Source: Psychrobacillus sp. BL-248-WT-3
Lineage (GTDB): Bacteria; Bacillota; Bacilli; Bacillales_A; Planococcaceae
Assembly (NCBI RefSeq): GCF_012843435.1
Contig: NZ_JABAFC010000021.1
Span: 1 to 60,756, forward strand
Reading direction: 5' to 3'
Length of the DNA stretch: 60,756 bases
Under the pieces are notes generated by a model. It searched no databases. It was not told the origin of the DNA and saw nothing but the letters and a program-made list of their open reading frames with translations. Position 1 is the stretch's first letter. Every line of letters starts with the position of its first letter. This document shows positions 34,629 through 43,565 of this stretch, one piece after another. The position numbers and the translations under genes are program-made.

Positions 34629-36563
34629 TTATTCTTGAATATGGGCAATATATCTCCATCTTATTAAATAGAAATAGGACAGCTGGATAATGGTAAACAC
34701 GATTAAAACTATTAGCATTTCTTTTGCTATGGAAACTGCAGCTAGATCCACCCAAAACGCCTGTAAAAATAAGAAGGAGAAGGTGCTATGAATCATTGCT
34801 AGTCCCCAAGGTAAAAAGAATTGCGGAATTAGCTGCCTATTAACGATTTTCACTAGCTCTCTATCTGTTACTCCCATTCTTCTCAGTACATCATATTGCT
34901 TCTTGTCTCTCTCCAAATCTGTGTATAGCTTGAAGTAAACAAAGCTACCTGCAGCTAGGATTAGTACTGCAGCAACTAATAGCCCCGTGAATAGAAGTAA
35001 TGAGAAGGTCGCGCGAATAATGGAATAGTTCAACCCTGGGTTTACGTAATAAAAAGGATTGGAATTTATACCAGTAGAACTAACAGTTTCACTCATTAAT
35101 TCGTCTAAACTAGTACCAATTTCTTTCGTACGGAGCCATTCAGAAATATGGAAGGCATAAAAGGTCATTCTCGATTGCTGGTCCTCATACCCCGCCAATG
35201 GTTCTGTTATTAATGAAAAGTCCTCATCACTAATAATGATTGTGCGATCTTTGATTGCTAGGGAAGGAAAAATTAACTTATTGTAAATATCCTGAATACG
35301 AAGAGGAATATTACTTTCCTCTAACACTGTCTGTTCATTTTCCACTCGGATACTTCCAAAGTCCTCTTCTGTATTGGGCACTAACAATGCCTGTCCCGGT
35401 AGCAAATCAACAAAAGGAAGTTTGAGTGCAAGTGCAAGGCTATTGACTTCTGATTCTCTAATGACGTTGACCGTCTCTCCTGTACTGGAGGACGTCTGCT
35501 TCTTCAGGTTAAATTTAACTAAATCATAAGAAAGCCCTTCATTCTGCAACTCCTTGGTTAGCTTCGTCACATGCTCTTGTTCATAGGGGTTATTCCAATC
35601 ACTAGAGTAGAAAATACTTACAGGGTTTAACTCTCTAAACTGTGCGGTAAAGGAAGTAAACGAAGTAACGATTCCCACTGAAAGAAAGGCTATACAGGAT
35701 ACAATTGTTACAACGAAAAACATTTTGGCATTCTCTCGAATTTTAATCGATGCATCTGCGAAAGCGATTAACCGAAAAGACCGCCAATAAAGTTTTCTTT
35801 TGTTTCGAATGACCTGTAGCAGGTAGAGGATGCTGTCCGTATAAAAGTAATACGTTCCCCAAAATGCTAATGTCACAATGACGAAGCTAAGGGCAATATG
35901 CATTTGAAATGCCGAGAATATAACAAGTCCGTAGGCAGATAAAATGAGGACAAACCCCAGTAATGCTCTCCATTTTTTATATGCAGTCGGTTCCTCGTCA
36001 TTACTATATCCTCTTAGAAGCTGGATGATATCTTTCTTACGTATAAAAACGACACTGCTAAAAGAAATCACGACAAACATCGTAACAAAAACGATGATTG
36101 TTAATGCAAATGGCTTCCAAGATACATACAAAGGAAGGCTATCGAGTAAAAAAAGCTCTCGGATAACCATAAAAAAGAACTTGGAAAATGAAAAGCCAAA
36201 GAATATGCCGACAGTAACAGATATAAGTCCTAATAGCATTGTTTCTATAAAAATCATCCGACCTAGCTGTTGCTTTTGCATCCCAAGATTCAGTAGTACG
36301 CCAAACTCATGCGACCTAGCCTGTATGAAGGCACTCATCGAATAAAATAAAAAAAACAATGTAAAAATGATTAATATAATCTCAGCAATCAGCATTCCAC
36401 CAAATGCTATATCACGTAAAAACTGATCCTCAATCTTTGGATGAAACATTAACATCGTATAGACGAAGAACACCATAACAGAAAAGCTACTAGCTAGAAA
36501 AAAAGCTGCATATATCCTGCTGTTCCTTATGACATTATGATAAGCAAATTGTTGAAAGGTCAT
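34629..36563 (-). CDS. BceB-type ABC transporter permease (peptide antibiotic detoxification)
   Basis: 644 aa from ATG 36563 (TAGGTGG upstream). About ten membrane helices in FtsX-like arrangement, with one large extracellular domain between about residues 305 and 505 (from TAQFRELNPVSIFYSSDWNN to NPGLNYSIIRATF). This size and topology are specific for BceB/PsdB/VraG permeases, which remove antimicrobial peptides such as bacitracin or lantibiotics from lipid II-cycle targets and at the same time signal to the cognate kinase. Which peptide is sensed cannot be told from sequence. Last gene of the RSAB unit. Confidence 0.9.
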   Translation of the reverse strand: MTFQQFAYHNVIRNSRIYAAFFLASSFSVMVFFVYTMLMFHPKIEDQFLRDIAFGGMLIAEIILIIFTLFFLFYSMSAFIQARSHEFGVLLNLGMQKQQLGRMIFIETMLLGLISVTVGIFFGFSFSKFFFMVIRELFLLDSLPLYVSWKPFALTIIVFVTMFVVISFSSVVFIRKKDIIQLLRGYSNDEEPTAYKKWRALLGFVLILSAYGLVIFSAFQMHIALSFVIVTLAFWGTYYFYTDSILYLLQVIRNKRKLYWRSFRLIAFADASIKIRENAKMFFVVTIVSCIAFLSVGIVTSFTSFTAQFRELNPVSIFYSSDWNNPYEQEHVTKLTKELQNEGLSYDLVKFNLKKQTSSSTGETVNVIRESEVNSLALALKLPFVDLLPGQALLVPNTEEDFGSIRVENEQTVLEESNIPLRIQDIYNKLIFPSLAIKDRTIIISDEDFSLITEPLAGYEDQQSRMTFYAFHISEWLRTKEIGTSLDELMSETVSSTGINSNPFYYVNPGLNYSIIRATFSLLLFTGLLVAAVLILAAGSFVYFKLYTDLERDKKQYDVLRRMGVTDRELVKIVNRQLIPQFFLPWGLAMIHSTFSFLFLQAFWVDLAAVSIAKEMLIVLIVFTIIQLSYFYLIRWRYIAHIQE

Positions 36564-36600
36564 TTTACATTTCCACCTAACTTTCATGTTTCGAAAATTA

Positions 36601-37374
36601 TCAAGGCATTCGCAAAGAGTTTAAATCGTTAACGTTTCCACCTAAGAGAGAAAGGACGTTTAATATTCTCTGGAAGAAGGTTTGTCTTCGATCATCCTTA
36701 TAAATCTCGTTAAAGTACTCTCCATCCTTGATAAATAGCACTCGATCGCAATAGCTTGCTGCTATCGGATCGTGAGTTACCATAACAATGGTCGTATTAC
36801 TCATCTGATTAACTTGAGTTAATATTTCTAATACATCACGTGCTGATTTAGAATCTAGATTCCCGGTTGGCTCGTCCGCAAGAATAATAGACGGCCCATG
36901 TATCAAAGCTCTTCCTATCGCAGTTCTTTGCGCCTGACCACCAGAGATCTCTGCTGGTCTCTTTTCTAGAATATTCATTAGATCCAACGATTCCGCTATC
37001 TCAATGACTTTTTCCCTCATTGTCCCTACAGGCTGCCCATCTAAGGTTAAAGGGAGAATCATATTTTCCTCTACAGTAAGCGCTGGGAGAAGGTTGAAAT
37101 CCTGAAATACGAATCCAAGCTGTCTTCTTCTAAATAAAGACAAATCATCCTTTTTCAGCTCCAGCGGGTTTAAGCCGTCTATAAAGAAATCCCCAGAGGT
37201 TGGTCGGTCAATAGTGGAAATTATATTCAGTAAAGTAGTTTTTCCACTTCCTGATGGACCCATTACTGCAAGGAACTCTCCCTTTTCCACTTCAAAGCTA
37301 AGCTGATTAATGGCAAGGTGAGCTATTTTTCCTTCATAAACCTTCGTTATGTCATCAAGAACTAATATCGACAT
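36601..37374 (-). CDS. BceA-type ABC transporter ATPase
   Basis: 257 aa. Start ATG 37374 (AAGGATG upstream; an upstream in-frame codon at 37383 is less well placed). LolD/MacB-type ATPase: Walker A GPSGSGKTT (about 40-48), Q-loop VFQDFNLL, signature ISGGQAQR, Walker B IILADEPTGNLDS and switch VTHD. It overlaps the kinase gene by 20 bases, evidence of coupling. Partner of the BceB-type permease, 37 bases downstream. Confidence 0.92.
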   Translation of the reverse strand: MSILVLDDITKVYEGKIAHLAINQLSFEVEKGEFLAVMGPSGSGKTTLLNIISTIDRPTSGDFFIDGLNPLELKKDDLSLFRRRQLGFVFQDFNLLPALTVEENMILPLTLDGQPVGTMREKVIEIAESLDLMNILEKRPAEISGGQAQRTAIGRALIHGPSIILADEPTGNLDSKSARDVLEILTQVNQMSNTTIVMVTHDPIAASYCDRVLFIKDGEYFNEIYKDDRRQTFFQRILNVLSLLGGNVNDLNSLRMP

Positions 37375-38380
37375 CCTTGTCATCCCTTTCCTTAGAATCT
37401 AACTTCTCAAATAGGATCGATATTGTCGTCCCTTCACCAAGTATCGACTTGATGCTCATCTTGTGACCTAAACGATTACAGATTTCCTGAGCTAAATATA
37501 ATCCCATTCCAGTAGATTCCCCACTTTTACGTCCATTCTCGCCCGTAAAAAAGGCTTTGGTCACACGTTTTATATCAGAGGCCGGGATACCAATCCCTTC
37601 ATCCCTCACACTCAATACTACTTTTTCGTCCTCTAAAGTAGTTTCAAAAAATATCTTTTTATTTTCCTTCATCGTGTATTTAACAGCATTTGTTATAAAT
37701 TGAGCAATAACAAAACGGATCCATTTAGCATCCGTCGCGATTAAACAATCATCTTCCATTTCAATGACTGGATAAACTCGATGACTAATAAACAATCGCT
37801 TATTCTTAGAAACCTCTTCTGCCACAACTTGCCTTAAATTCACTTGTTCTATGTGCATATCTTCTTCAAAGGTATCAAGCCTGGCATTCATAAGTACGGC
37901 TTCTAATCCTCGCTTCAATCGATCCGTTTCCTCGAGAACACTTTTAGAGTCCATCTGTTCCCCATTTTGTCCCATCATTTCTAAAACAGAAATTGGAGTT
38001 TTCATTTGATGAACCCAGCTGTTCATAAATTGCAGATGCCTGTTTTGAGTTGCATATAAAAGCTGTACCTCTTTTTGATATAAACGATAGATGTGCTGCA
38101 AATAGGTCTCCACTTGTCTTACTTCTGGGGAGTATCCTTCTTTTTGCAAGACTACTTCTATTTTGTTTGGAACAGATAGTATTTTTTTATAAAACGACAT
38201 TTTTTTTATAAAAAGCGTTCCTAAAAAGGTAAGTGTTAGGATAGTGCTAATCACGATTGAGTATACGGCAGTATCAACGTTTCGAAAGCCATCCAGCCAA
38301 TAAAGGAGCATGATAAATAACACAAGGAAAATTTGAAATATGATAAAGATAGAATGTTCTTTTATAAATAAACGAAACAT
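37355..38380 (-). CDS. BceS-type intramembrane-sensing histidine kinase
   Basis: 341 aa. Two membrane helices (about 10-28 and 37-58) joined by a loop of only a few residues, so no extracellular sensor: the defining trait of Bce-like kinases, which read the transporter instead. The phospho-accepting His is in FMNSWVHQMKTPISVLEM (about residue 128). ATP-binding boxes are AQFITNAVKYT (N), DEGIGIP (G1) and TGMGLYLAQEICNRLG (G2). The stop overlaps the ATPase start; 1 base separates it from the regulator gene. Confidence 0.92.
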   Translation of the reverse strand: MFRLFIKEHSIFIIFQIFLVLFIMLLYWLDGFRNVDTAVYSIVISTILTLTFLGTLFIKKMSFYKKILSVPNKIEVVLQKEGYSPEVRQVETYLQHIYRLYQKEVQLLYATQNRHLQFMNSWVHQMKTPISVLEMMGQNGEQMDSKSVLEETDRLKRGLEAVLMNARLDTFEEDMHIEQVNLRQVVAEEVSKNKRLFISHRVYPVIEMEDDCLIATDAKWIRFVIAQFITNAVKYTMKENKKIFFETTLEDEKVVLSVRDEGIGIPASDIKRVTKAFFTGENGRKSGESTGMGLYLAQEICNRLGHKMSIKSILGEGTTISILFEKLDSKERDDKDVDISS

Positions 38381-38381
38381 A

Positions 38382-39086
38382 TCAGGATTCCTCCGAACTA
38401 AGGTTTAAGCGATAACCTGCTCCTCGTACCGTTTCAATGGTGGAGCTCACATGGTAATCCGCAAGCTTTTTACGGACTCTTGTCATGTTCACATTCAATG
38501 TGTTCTCATCAACAAAGGACTGGTCATCCCAGAGCTCTTCTAATAGTTGCTCCCGTGTCACTACTTTAGGATAGTTTCTTAAAAGTAATTCTAGTATGGT
38601 ACACTCTTTCTTCTGAAGAGGAATTTCTTCCTTACCGATATGTAGCTCCATCCGCTCCAAGAATAGCTGAAGCTTTCCAGCACGGACAATTCTCTCCTCC
38701 TGCTTTGCTGCATACTCCCCATACGTCCTTCTTAAATGGCTTCGTATTTTAGCTAGGACGATTTCATAATGGAAAGGCTTCGTAATAAAATCGTCTCCCC
38801 CATTTTCTAAAGCAAAAATCTGATCCATTTCACCTGATCTTGCCGAAACAAAAATAATCGGACAAGTCGTAAGCTGTCTTAATTGTCTACACCAATAATA
38901 GCCGTCATACGAAGGTAAATTCACATCAAGTAAAACAATGTGTGGATCAAAGGCTGTAAATTCCTCAATTATATGGTCAAAGTCTTCTATAGTATGTACT
39001 TCATAGTGATATTTTCTTAATGTATCTGCCAGTAGTGCTGCAATTTTCTTATCGTCTTCCACTACTAGCACTCGGTGTGTGTCCAC
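38382..39086 (-). CDS. BceR-type response regulator (OmpR family)
   Basis: 234 aa. Receiver domain 1-120 with acidic pocket VVEDDKK, phospho-acceptor Asp in IVLLDVNLPSYDG (about residue 54), Ser in IFVSARSG and Lys in DFITKPFHY. Winged-helix output domain 140-230 (LLLRNYPKVVTREQLLEELWD ... TVRGAGYRL). First gene of the RSAB unit; in B. subtilis the equivalent regulator activates its transporter genes through a promoter in front of bceA. Here there is no gap before the ATPase, so activation probably acts upstream of the regulator. Confidence 0.92.
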   Translation of the reverse strand: MDTHRVLVVEDDKKIAALLADTLRKYHYEVHTIEDFDHIIEEFTAFDPHIVLLDVNLPSYDGYYWCRQLRQLTTCPIIFVSARSGEMDQIFALENGGDDFITKPFHYEIVLAKIRSHLRRTYGEYAAKQEERIVRAGKLQLFLERMELHIGKEEIPLQKKECTILELLLRNYPKVVTREQLLEELWDDQSFVDENTLNVNMTRVRKKLADYHVSSTIETVRGAGYRLNLSSEES

Positions 39087-39164
39087 AGTAATCCCCCTTA
39101 AAAAGTTCTTCTCTTATCATATCAAATCTTTCTTTATTATTCTTCATACACCCAAAGAATTCAT

Positions 39165-39201
39165 ACCACAATCATATTTTTTAAGCCTCTCCTATTGTGG
39201 T
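39165..39201. promoter_or_regulatory. Inverted repeat upstream of response-regulator gene
   Basis: ACCACAAT and ATTGTGGT, 8-bp perfect arms 21 bp apart, located 79-115 bp upstream of the response-regulator start and between it and the divergent pnuC. Candidate binding site for the Bce-type regulator, but the spacing does not match any motif I can verify. Confidence 0.35.
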
Positions 39202-39384
39202 GGTGACATTTTAAAAATTTATTTTTCAAAGGATATTGTATTTATTCTCAGAATAATCTATTGTTTTATTGTTCGATACATTTTCTTATAAAAGAGGGTA
39301 ATTTTTACTTATTTGCAAGAACCTCCTGAGGATTGTATGGAATTATTGTAGGGGAGAATAAGATGATGAATAAAGGAGAGAGTG

Positions 39385-40107
39385 ATGGGAATGTTCAAGG
39401 ACTGGACTTTATTTGAAAAAGTTTGGTTGGGTGTATTTACGTTAGTTAATATTTATTTGTTTTTTGCTTGGAAGGATTCATTATTAGGTCTAATAAGCTC
39501 ACTAACAGGTATGCTTTGTGTGGTATTGGTAGCAAAGGGGAAAATTAGTAATTATTATTTTGGTATTGTAAACACGTCTACTTATGCCTACATCACCTAT
39601 ACGTATGGATTATATGGGGAGTCTATGCTGAATGGACTGTTCTATTTTCCAATACAGTTTATCGGAATCTATTTATGGAGAAAAAACCTAACGAAAGTTC
39701 AGACAATTGGCGAAGACGTCTCTGTAAAACGATTAGACAAAAAAGGATGGATGTATATAATTGTTATCTCTATTGTAGCGTCTATATCTTATGCCTACCT
39801 TTTAAATGCTATTGGTGGCCAACAGGTTCGATTAGATTCAGCTGCAGTTGTGTTATCTGTTCTAGCTCAAATATTGATGCTTAAACGTTATGCAGAGCAA
39901 TGGGTGCTTTGGATCGCTGTCAATGGATTAACAATTGTCCTTTGGGTGATCACACTTACAAAAACGGGCGGAAATGACTGGTCAATGCTTGTTATGTGGT
40001 CGGCATTTTTAGTGAACTCTATTTACGGATATGTAAACTGGCTGAAAATGCACAGAGCGCAACATAATCTTGAAGGAGAAGCGTATGAACTACGGCCTTC
40101 CAATTGA
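39385..40107 (+). CDS. pnuC: Nicotinamide riboside transporter PnuC
   Basis: 240 aa from ATG 39385 (AAAGGAGAG upstream). Seven or eight membrane helices; SLTGMLCVVLVAKGKISNYYFGIVNTSTYAYI near residues 37-68 and GLYGESMLNGLFYFPIQFIGIYLWRKN are the characteristic PnuC blocks, with the late WVLWIAVNGLTIVLWV helix. It moves nicotinamide riboside by facilitated diffusion, trapped by the kinase encoded next. The end overlaps the nadR-type gene by 23 bases, so the two are coupled. Confidence 0.9.
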   Translation: MGMFKDWTLFEKVWLGVFTLVNIYLFFAWKDSLLGLISSLTGMLCVVLVAKGKISNYYFGIVNTSTYAYITYTYGLYGESMLNGLFYFPIQFIGIYLWRKNLTKVQTIGEDVSVKRLDKKGWMYIIVISIVASISYAYLLNAIGGQQVRLDSAAVVLSVLAQILMLKRYAEQWVLWIAVNGLTIVLWVITLTKTGGNDWSMLVMWSAFLVNSIYGYVNWLKMHRAQHNLEGEAYELRPSN

Positions 40108-41170
40108 GGAATATGACCGAAATTTAACATTTGGTTATTATGGAGGAAAGTTTTTACCATTTCATATGGGGCATCTCAGCTGTATTATAAAAGCTGCTTC
40201 GCTAGTAGATGTGTTGTTTGTAGTTGTAGGCTACGATGAAGCCTATGAGCAAGACCTGTGTCTAAACAGTAATTTTAAATGGGTGTCTCCTCGTCTAAGA
40301 GAGCGTTGGGTTACTAAAGCCACAAAAGATATGCCGAATGTTCGTGTGCTGTCTCACTATGAGCGTCGTTCAGACGGGTATATGACAGATCCATTAGTGA
40401 AGCAGGCCAATGAGGAATTGCTTCAAAAGCTTGGTGGAAAATTAGATTATGTGTTTAGTAGTGAAGCTGACTATGAAGATTATTTTAATATGTACTTTCC
40501 AGATAGTGAGCATATCCTTTTTGATAGACTGAGCACCCAATATCCTATCTCCGCAACAGAAATACGAGATAAAGGTGTCTATTCGTATTGGGAAATGCTA
40601 CCTCCAGCTGTAAGGGAATCATACGTTAAAAGAATTTGCTTATGCGGAGTAGAGTCTACAGGGAAGTCAACGATGGCTAAGCTACTAGCTGCTCACTTTC
40701 AAACGAACCTTGTAGAAGAATACGGTAGAGCCTTCTACGATAACATCAATGGTTGTTTTGATATCGACATGCCAGAGGACTTCCATCAAATCGCTTTTGG
40801 ACATAGCTATGCTATTTTGCAAGCGGTGCCTACAGCCAATAAAGTGCTCTTTATTGATACGGAGGAAACATACACCCAGTTTTTCAGATTAAAAAGTATC
40901 GGCGAAAAAAGCGCAGTTTTGAGCGAAATGATTAAGAGTCGAGTAAATCAAATAGATACTTACATTTACTTAGAACCTCATAATGAGTATGAAATGGATG
41001 GAACCAGACTTCCTGTCTCACAAAAACAGAGGTTACAGGACAATGAACAATTGAAAAGCTTATTTAATGAGTACGGTATTAGCCTTCACATAGTAGATGA
41101 GAATAGCCGATCCCGTCGGTTAGAAAAGTGTATCACAATTGTATATGATTCTTTAAGACATGTTATTTAA
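40085..41170 (+). CDS. nadR: NadR-like NMN adenylyltransferase / ribosylnicotinamide kinase
   Basis: 361 aa from ATG 40085 (AAGGAG 6 bases upstream, inside pnuC). N-terminal nucleotidyltransferase domain (about 10-175) with FGYYGGKFLPFHMGHLSCI, the HxGH-like site, and SATEIR. C-terminal kinase domain (about 180-361) with P-loop GVESTGKSTMAKLLA. No N-terminal HTH repressor domain, unlike enteric NadR. It converts nicotinamide riboside to NMN and then to NAD, salvaging what PnuC imports. Confidence 0.9.
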   Translation: MNYGLPIEEYDRNLTFGYYGGKFLPFHMGHLSCIIKAASLVDVLFVVVGYDEAYEQDLCLNSNFKWVSPRLRERWVTKATKDMPNVRVLSHYERRSDGYMTDPLVKQANEELLQKLGGKLDYVFSSEADYEDYFNMYFPDSEHILFDRLSTQYPISATEIRDKGVYSYWEMLPPAVRESYVKRICLCGVESTGKSTMAKLLAAHFQTNLVEEYGRAFYDNINGCFDIDMPEDFHQIAFGHSYAILQAVPTANKVLFIDTEETYTQFFRLKSIGEKSAVLSEMIKSRVNQIDTYIYLEPHNEYEMDGTRLPVSQKQRLQDNEQLKSLFNEYGISLHIVDENSRSRRLEKCITIVYDSLRHVI

Positions 41171-41187
41171 ACAAAATAGCCTATATA

Positions 41188-41219
41188 GGAATGTCTCAGA
41201 TTGGAGACATTCCTTTTTT
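41188..41219 (+). terminator. Terminator of pnuC-nadR
   Basis: GGAATGTCTC-loop-GAGACATTCC with six T, 18 bases after the stop codon. Confidence 0.92.
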
Positions 41220-41254
41220 AGTGATGAACGTTTCTGAACTCCAATTTTCCAAAC

Positions 41255-41866
41255 TTAAAATACCTTCCGCTGATATACAGATTGGCTAACCATCCAGGAA
41301 ATTAGATAAATTATAATGCAGGTAGCTGCGCCACTAAGGTAAAGAGTTGTTGTCGACATGCTAGTTAGAAAATCTGTAATCACAGTGAGATGTTTGGTCA
41401 GGAATTGAAAGACTGGCGGGATAACAACAGCTAAGAATAGAAATCCAACCATAACCACTGCACCTATATATCCGGGTTTTAAAATATAAAATAACGGAAA
41501 GGCTATTGCTGTGAAAATGAAGAATAATCCCATGGCGATAGATATATCCTTTATCAAAAAGTCATAACTAAATATATAAAAAATAATACTAGCTACTCCT
41601 ATTGATACAATCATATATGCAATAGCGCCGATGTACTTTGCTGCCACAATCTCTTTTCTCGTATAAGGCAAAGAATTAAGAAGTATATTAGATTCTACTT
41701 GTTCATCGTAAATATATCCATTCAGTGGTATATACATGCTAGCCATCAGAAAAACAAAGGCTGGACTCATATGATCAGCAAATATTGCAAAGAACATAAT
41801 AAACGGAATAAAAAGTAGTATCTGTGTTTTTTGAATAACTAAATCTTTTTTTATCAAATTATACAT
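41255..41866 (-). CDS. ABC-2 type transporter permease
   Basis: 203 aa with six membrane helices of the ABC-2 fold; the DEQVESNILLNSLPYTRKEIVAAKYI segment near residue 54 is the typical coupling region of ABC2_membrane_5-like permeases. It pairs with the ATPase whose stop overlaps its start by 8 bases. Probably an exporter or antibiotic-response transporter of the YtrBC/YhcGH kind; substrate unknown. Confidence 0.85.
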   Translation of the reverse strand: MYNLIKKDLVIQKTQILLFIPFIMFFAIFADHMSPAFVFLMASMYIPLNGYIYDEQVESNILLNSLPYTRKEIVAAKYIGAIAYMIVSIGVASIIFYIFSYDFLIKDISIAMGLFFIFTAIAFPLFYILKPGYIGAVVMVGFLFLAVVIPPVFQFLTKHLTVITDFLTSMSTTTLYLSGAATCIIIYLISWMVSQSVYQRKVF

Positions 41867-42737
41867 ATTGCCCTATAGCTCCTTTCGTATAAAACATAAT
41901 ATCCTCCAAGGTAGCTTCTTCAATAACCACTTGAGCTCCTAATAATCTTTTTACTTCTTCTGCATTATTTGTTATTGCTTGAAATTCTGTAGAGGTACGT
42001 TCCATACTGATAAAACATTTTTCAATGTCTTGGTTGATTAGATTTGCACTTCCTTTTACTAATGCATAACGCTCCTGTATATTTCTTATCGACTCGTTGA
42101 AAAGAATCTTTCCTTTATGAATGAAAGTAATATTATCTGCGATTCTTTCTAAATCACTGGTTATATGGGTGGAGAAGAAGATAGTCCGCCTTCCATCTAC
42201 CATCATATCTTTTAAAATATCCAGCAATTCTCTTCGAAAAACGGGATCTAAACCAGCTGTCGGCTCATCCATCATTATAAATTCAGCTTCATGAGATAGG
42301 GCTATTGCTAAAGAAGTTTTCATCAGCATTCCTTTGGAAAAGGTTTTAATAGCTTTGTTTAATGGGAGTTCAAACTTTCTAACATAATCATTAAATTGAC
42401 TGTCACTCCAATTTTGATAAGCTGGGCCAATTATTTTACGGATATCTTTTAGATTCAAACTCTCGTAAAATACATTACTATCATAAACAAATCCTATGCG
42501 CTCTTTAATTTCCTTTTCATGATTGGCATAATCCTTACCAAATATGTTTATTTCACCTGTATCTGGTTGTAAAAGATTCATTATTAGCTTCATGGTGGAT
42601 GATTTCCCTGCCCCGTTCGCCCCTACAAATCCTGTTATTTGCCCTTGTTTAACATGTAAATTCATATTCTCTAAGGAGAAATCTTTAAAATATTTGCTGA
42701 CATTTTTAAACTCTACTAAATTTTCTATTTTCCTCAC
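41859..42737 (-). CDS. ABC transporter ATP-binding protein (cluster 1)
   Basis: 292 aa with Walker A GANGAGKSS (about 37-45), Q-loop-region FVYDSNVFY, signature FSKGMLMK, Walker B EFIMMDEPTAGLD and switch FSTH. The 80-residue C-terminal extension resembles that of the cluster 2 ATPase; the two share long identical blocks (LNKAIKTFSKGM, DPVFRRELLDI) and are paralogues. GTG start 42737 overlaps the stop of a 21-codon ORF as GTGA, the same junction as gntR-ATPase in cluster 2. The codon that is ATG in cluster 2 is ATA here. Confidence 0.88.
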   Translation of the reverse strand: MRKIENLVEFKNVSKYFKDFSLENMNLHVKQGQITGFVGANGAGKSSTMKLIMNLLQPDTGEINIFGKDYANHEKEIKERIGFVYDSNVFYESLNLKDIRKIIGPAYQNWSDSQFNDYVRKFELPLNKAIKTFSKGMLMKTSLAIALSHEAEFIMMDEPTAGLDPVFRRELLDILKDMMVDGRRTIFFSTHITSDLERIADNITFIHKGKILFNESIRNIQERYALVKGSANLINQDIEKCFISMERTSTEFQAITNNAEEVKRLLGAQVVIEEATLEDIMFYTKGAIGQYV

Positions 42738-42799
42738 CCCTTATTAAAATTAAAATGCGTGCTATAAAACTTTTCTTTGACACGATTTTTATTGCTCAT
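42734..42799 (-). CDS. Candidate 21-residue ORF overlapping the ABC ATPase start
   Basis: ATG 42799 reads MSNKNRVKEKFYSTHFNFNKG and ends at TGA that overlaps the GTG of the ATPase. GGGGGATGAG lies upstream as ribosome site. It stands where the cluster 2 operon has its GntR gene. It may be a leader peptide that couples translation, or the leftover of a deleted gene. Confidence 0.35.
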   Translation of the reverse strand: MSNKNRVKEKFYSTHFNFNKG

Positions 42800-42926
42800 T
42801 AACTCATCCCCCTGGAGTCACCTCCTATCGCAATCATTAGATAGAAATGTACATGTTTAAATGTTAAAAAGCTATTTATGAAATTAACTGAGCTAGAACC
42901 CCCTCCTGACATAGATAAAGTAAAAG

Positions 42927-42956
42927 AGTATATGTAATATATACACACTATATACT
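42927..42956 (-). promoter_or_regulatory. Candidate GntR/YtrA-type operator, cluster 1
   Basis: AGTATATG ... TATATACT inverted repeat; on the minus strand ATAGTATATAGTG is shared with the site upstream of the gntR gene at 47681-47711. Likely common operator for the regulator encoded in cluster 2. Confidence 0.5.
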
Positions 42957-43127
42957 ATATTAACGGTATGCACAATATAAAAATCTGATTTTTATAAAAA
43001 AAAAGACCTTAATATATTATTAAAGTCTTTTAAAACGTTATTTATTTGAATCAATTTCATAATCTCTATGTTTACAAAAGAATACGAATGATAAATAGAA
43101 AATTATAGGCATTTTAGAAAATAAATT

Positions 43128-43290
43128 AGAATTGATTTGTGCTCATATCTCGAAGTCTTTTAGTGAGAGAGTGATCAGCCATCACCCATCTTTTACGCGC
43201 GTGGTAGTGATGTCTAACTGTTTTGCTCATCCAGTCAGACTCGCCGCTTGCTGCTTCAATCAATCCAGCGAAAAAGATGGTGGTAAATTG
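43128..43290 (-). pseudogene. Unidentified coding remnant
   Basis: Minus-strand frame open for about 53 codons, reading FAGLIEAASGESDWMSKTV and later HHYHARKRWVMADHSLTKRL to a TAA. GC is higher than its surroundings and composition looks protein-like, with basic residues clustered. No start codon or ribosome site at the 5' end, where a stop precedes it. Probably the C-terminal end of a lost gene; family not recognised. Confidence 0.35.
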
Positions 43291-43382
43291 TTAAGTTGCT
43301 ATTTATGAAATAGACTCATTTATAAATTGGCTATGTTAAAGGCTAGGGTTGTTTTTTCTTGAGGAGATTTAGTTTGTGAAAT

Positions 43383-43540
43383 GTTACACTTAAACTAACG
43401 GGGCAGTTTAGTTTAACTAAGAAGGTTTTTATACTATTGTGTTGAATAAGTTAATATATGTAAATTATTGAACGAAGGGGGTGCTTTACTTCAAGGCAGG
43501 GGGTTGCACTTTTTTCTTGACCAAATAATGCAGTTTAATA
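43383..43540 (+). repeat. ACTAACG-family dispersed repeats, copies 8 and 9
   Basis: Copy 8 (43383-43424): ACACTTAAACTAACGGGGCA then GTTTAGTTTAACTAAG. Copy 9 (43470-43540): GGTGCTTTACTTCAAGGCAG, a diverged version of the first hairpin, followed by TGCAGTTTAATAAA, the second half. The two together look like one full unit duplicated and decayed. Confidence 0.65.
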
Positions 43541-43565
43541 AATTTATTTTATGGAGGGATTTGAC

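Larger units (their letters stand above)
42957..43565. other. Accessory intergenic region with repeats and a coding remnant
   Basis: Contains a poly-A/T rich hairpin near 43000-43030 (AAAGACCTTAATA / TATTAAAGTCTTT, likely leftward terminator), the minus-strand remnant at 43128-43290 and dispersed repeats 8 and 9. No intact gene. Confidence 0.5.

Noticed and set aside
39300-39384. NAD-sensing riboswitch before pnuC
   Set aside because: The leader is short and I see no conserved riboswitch core.
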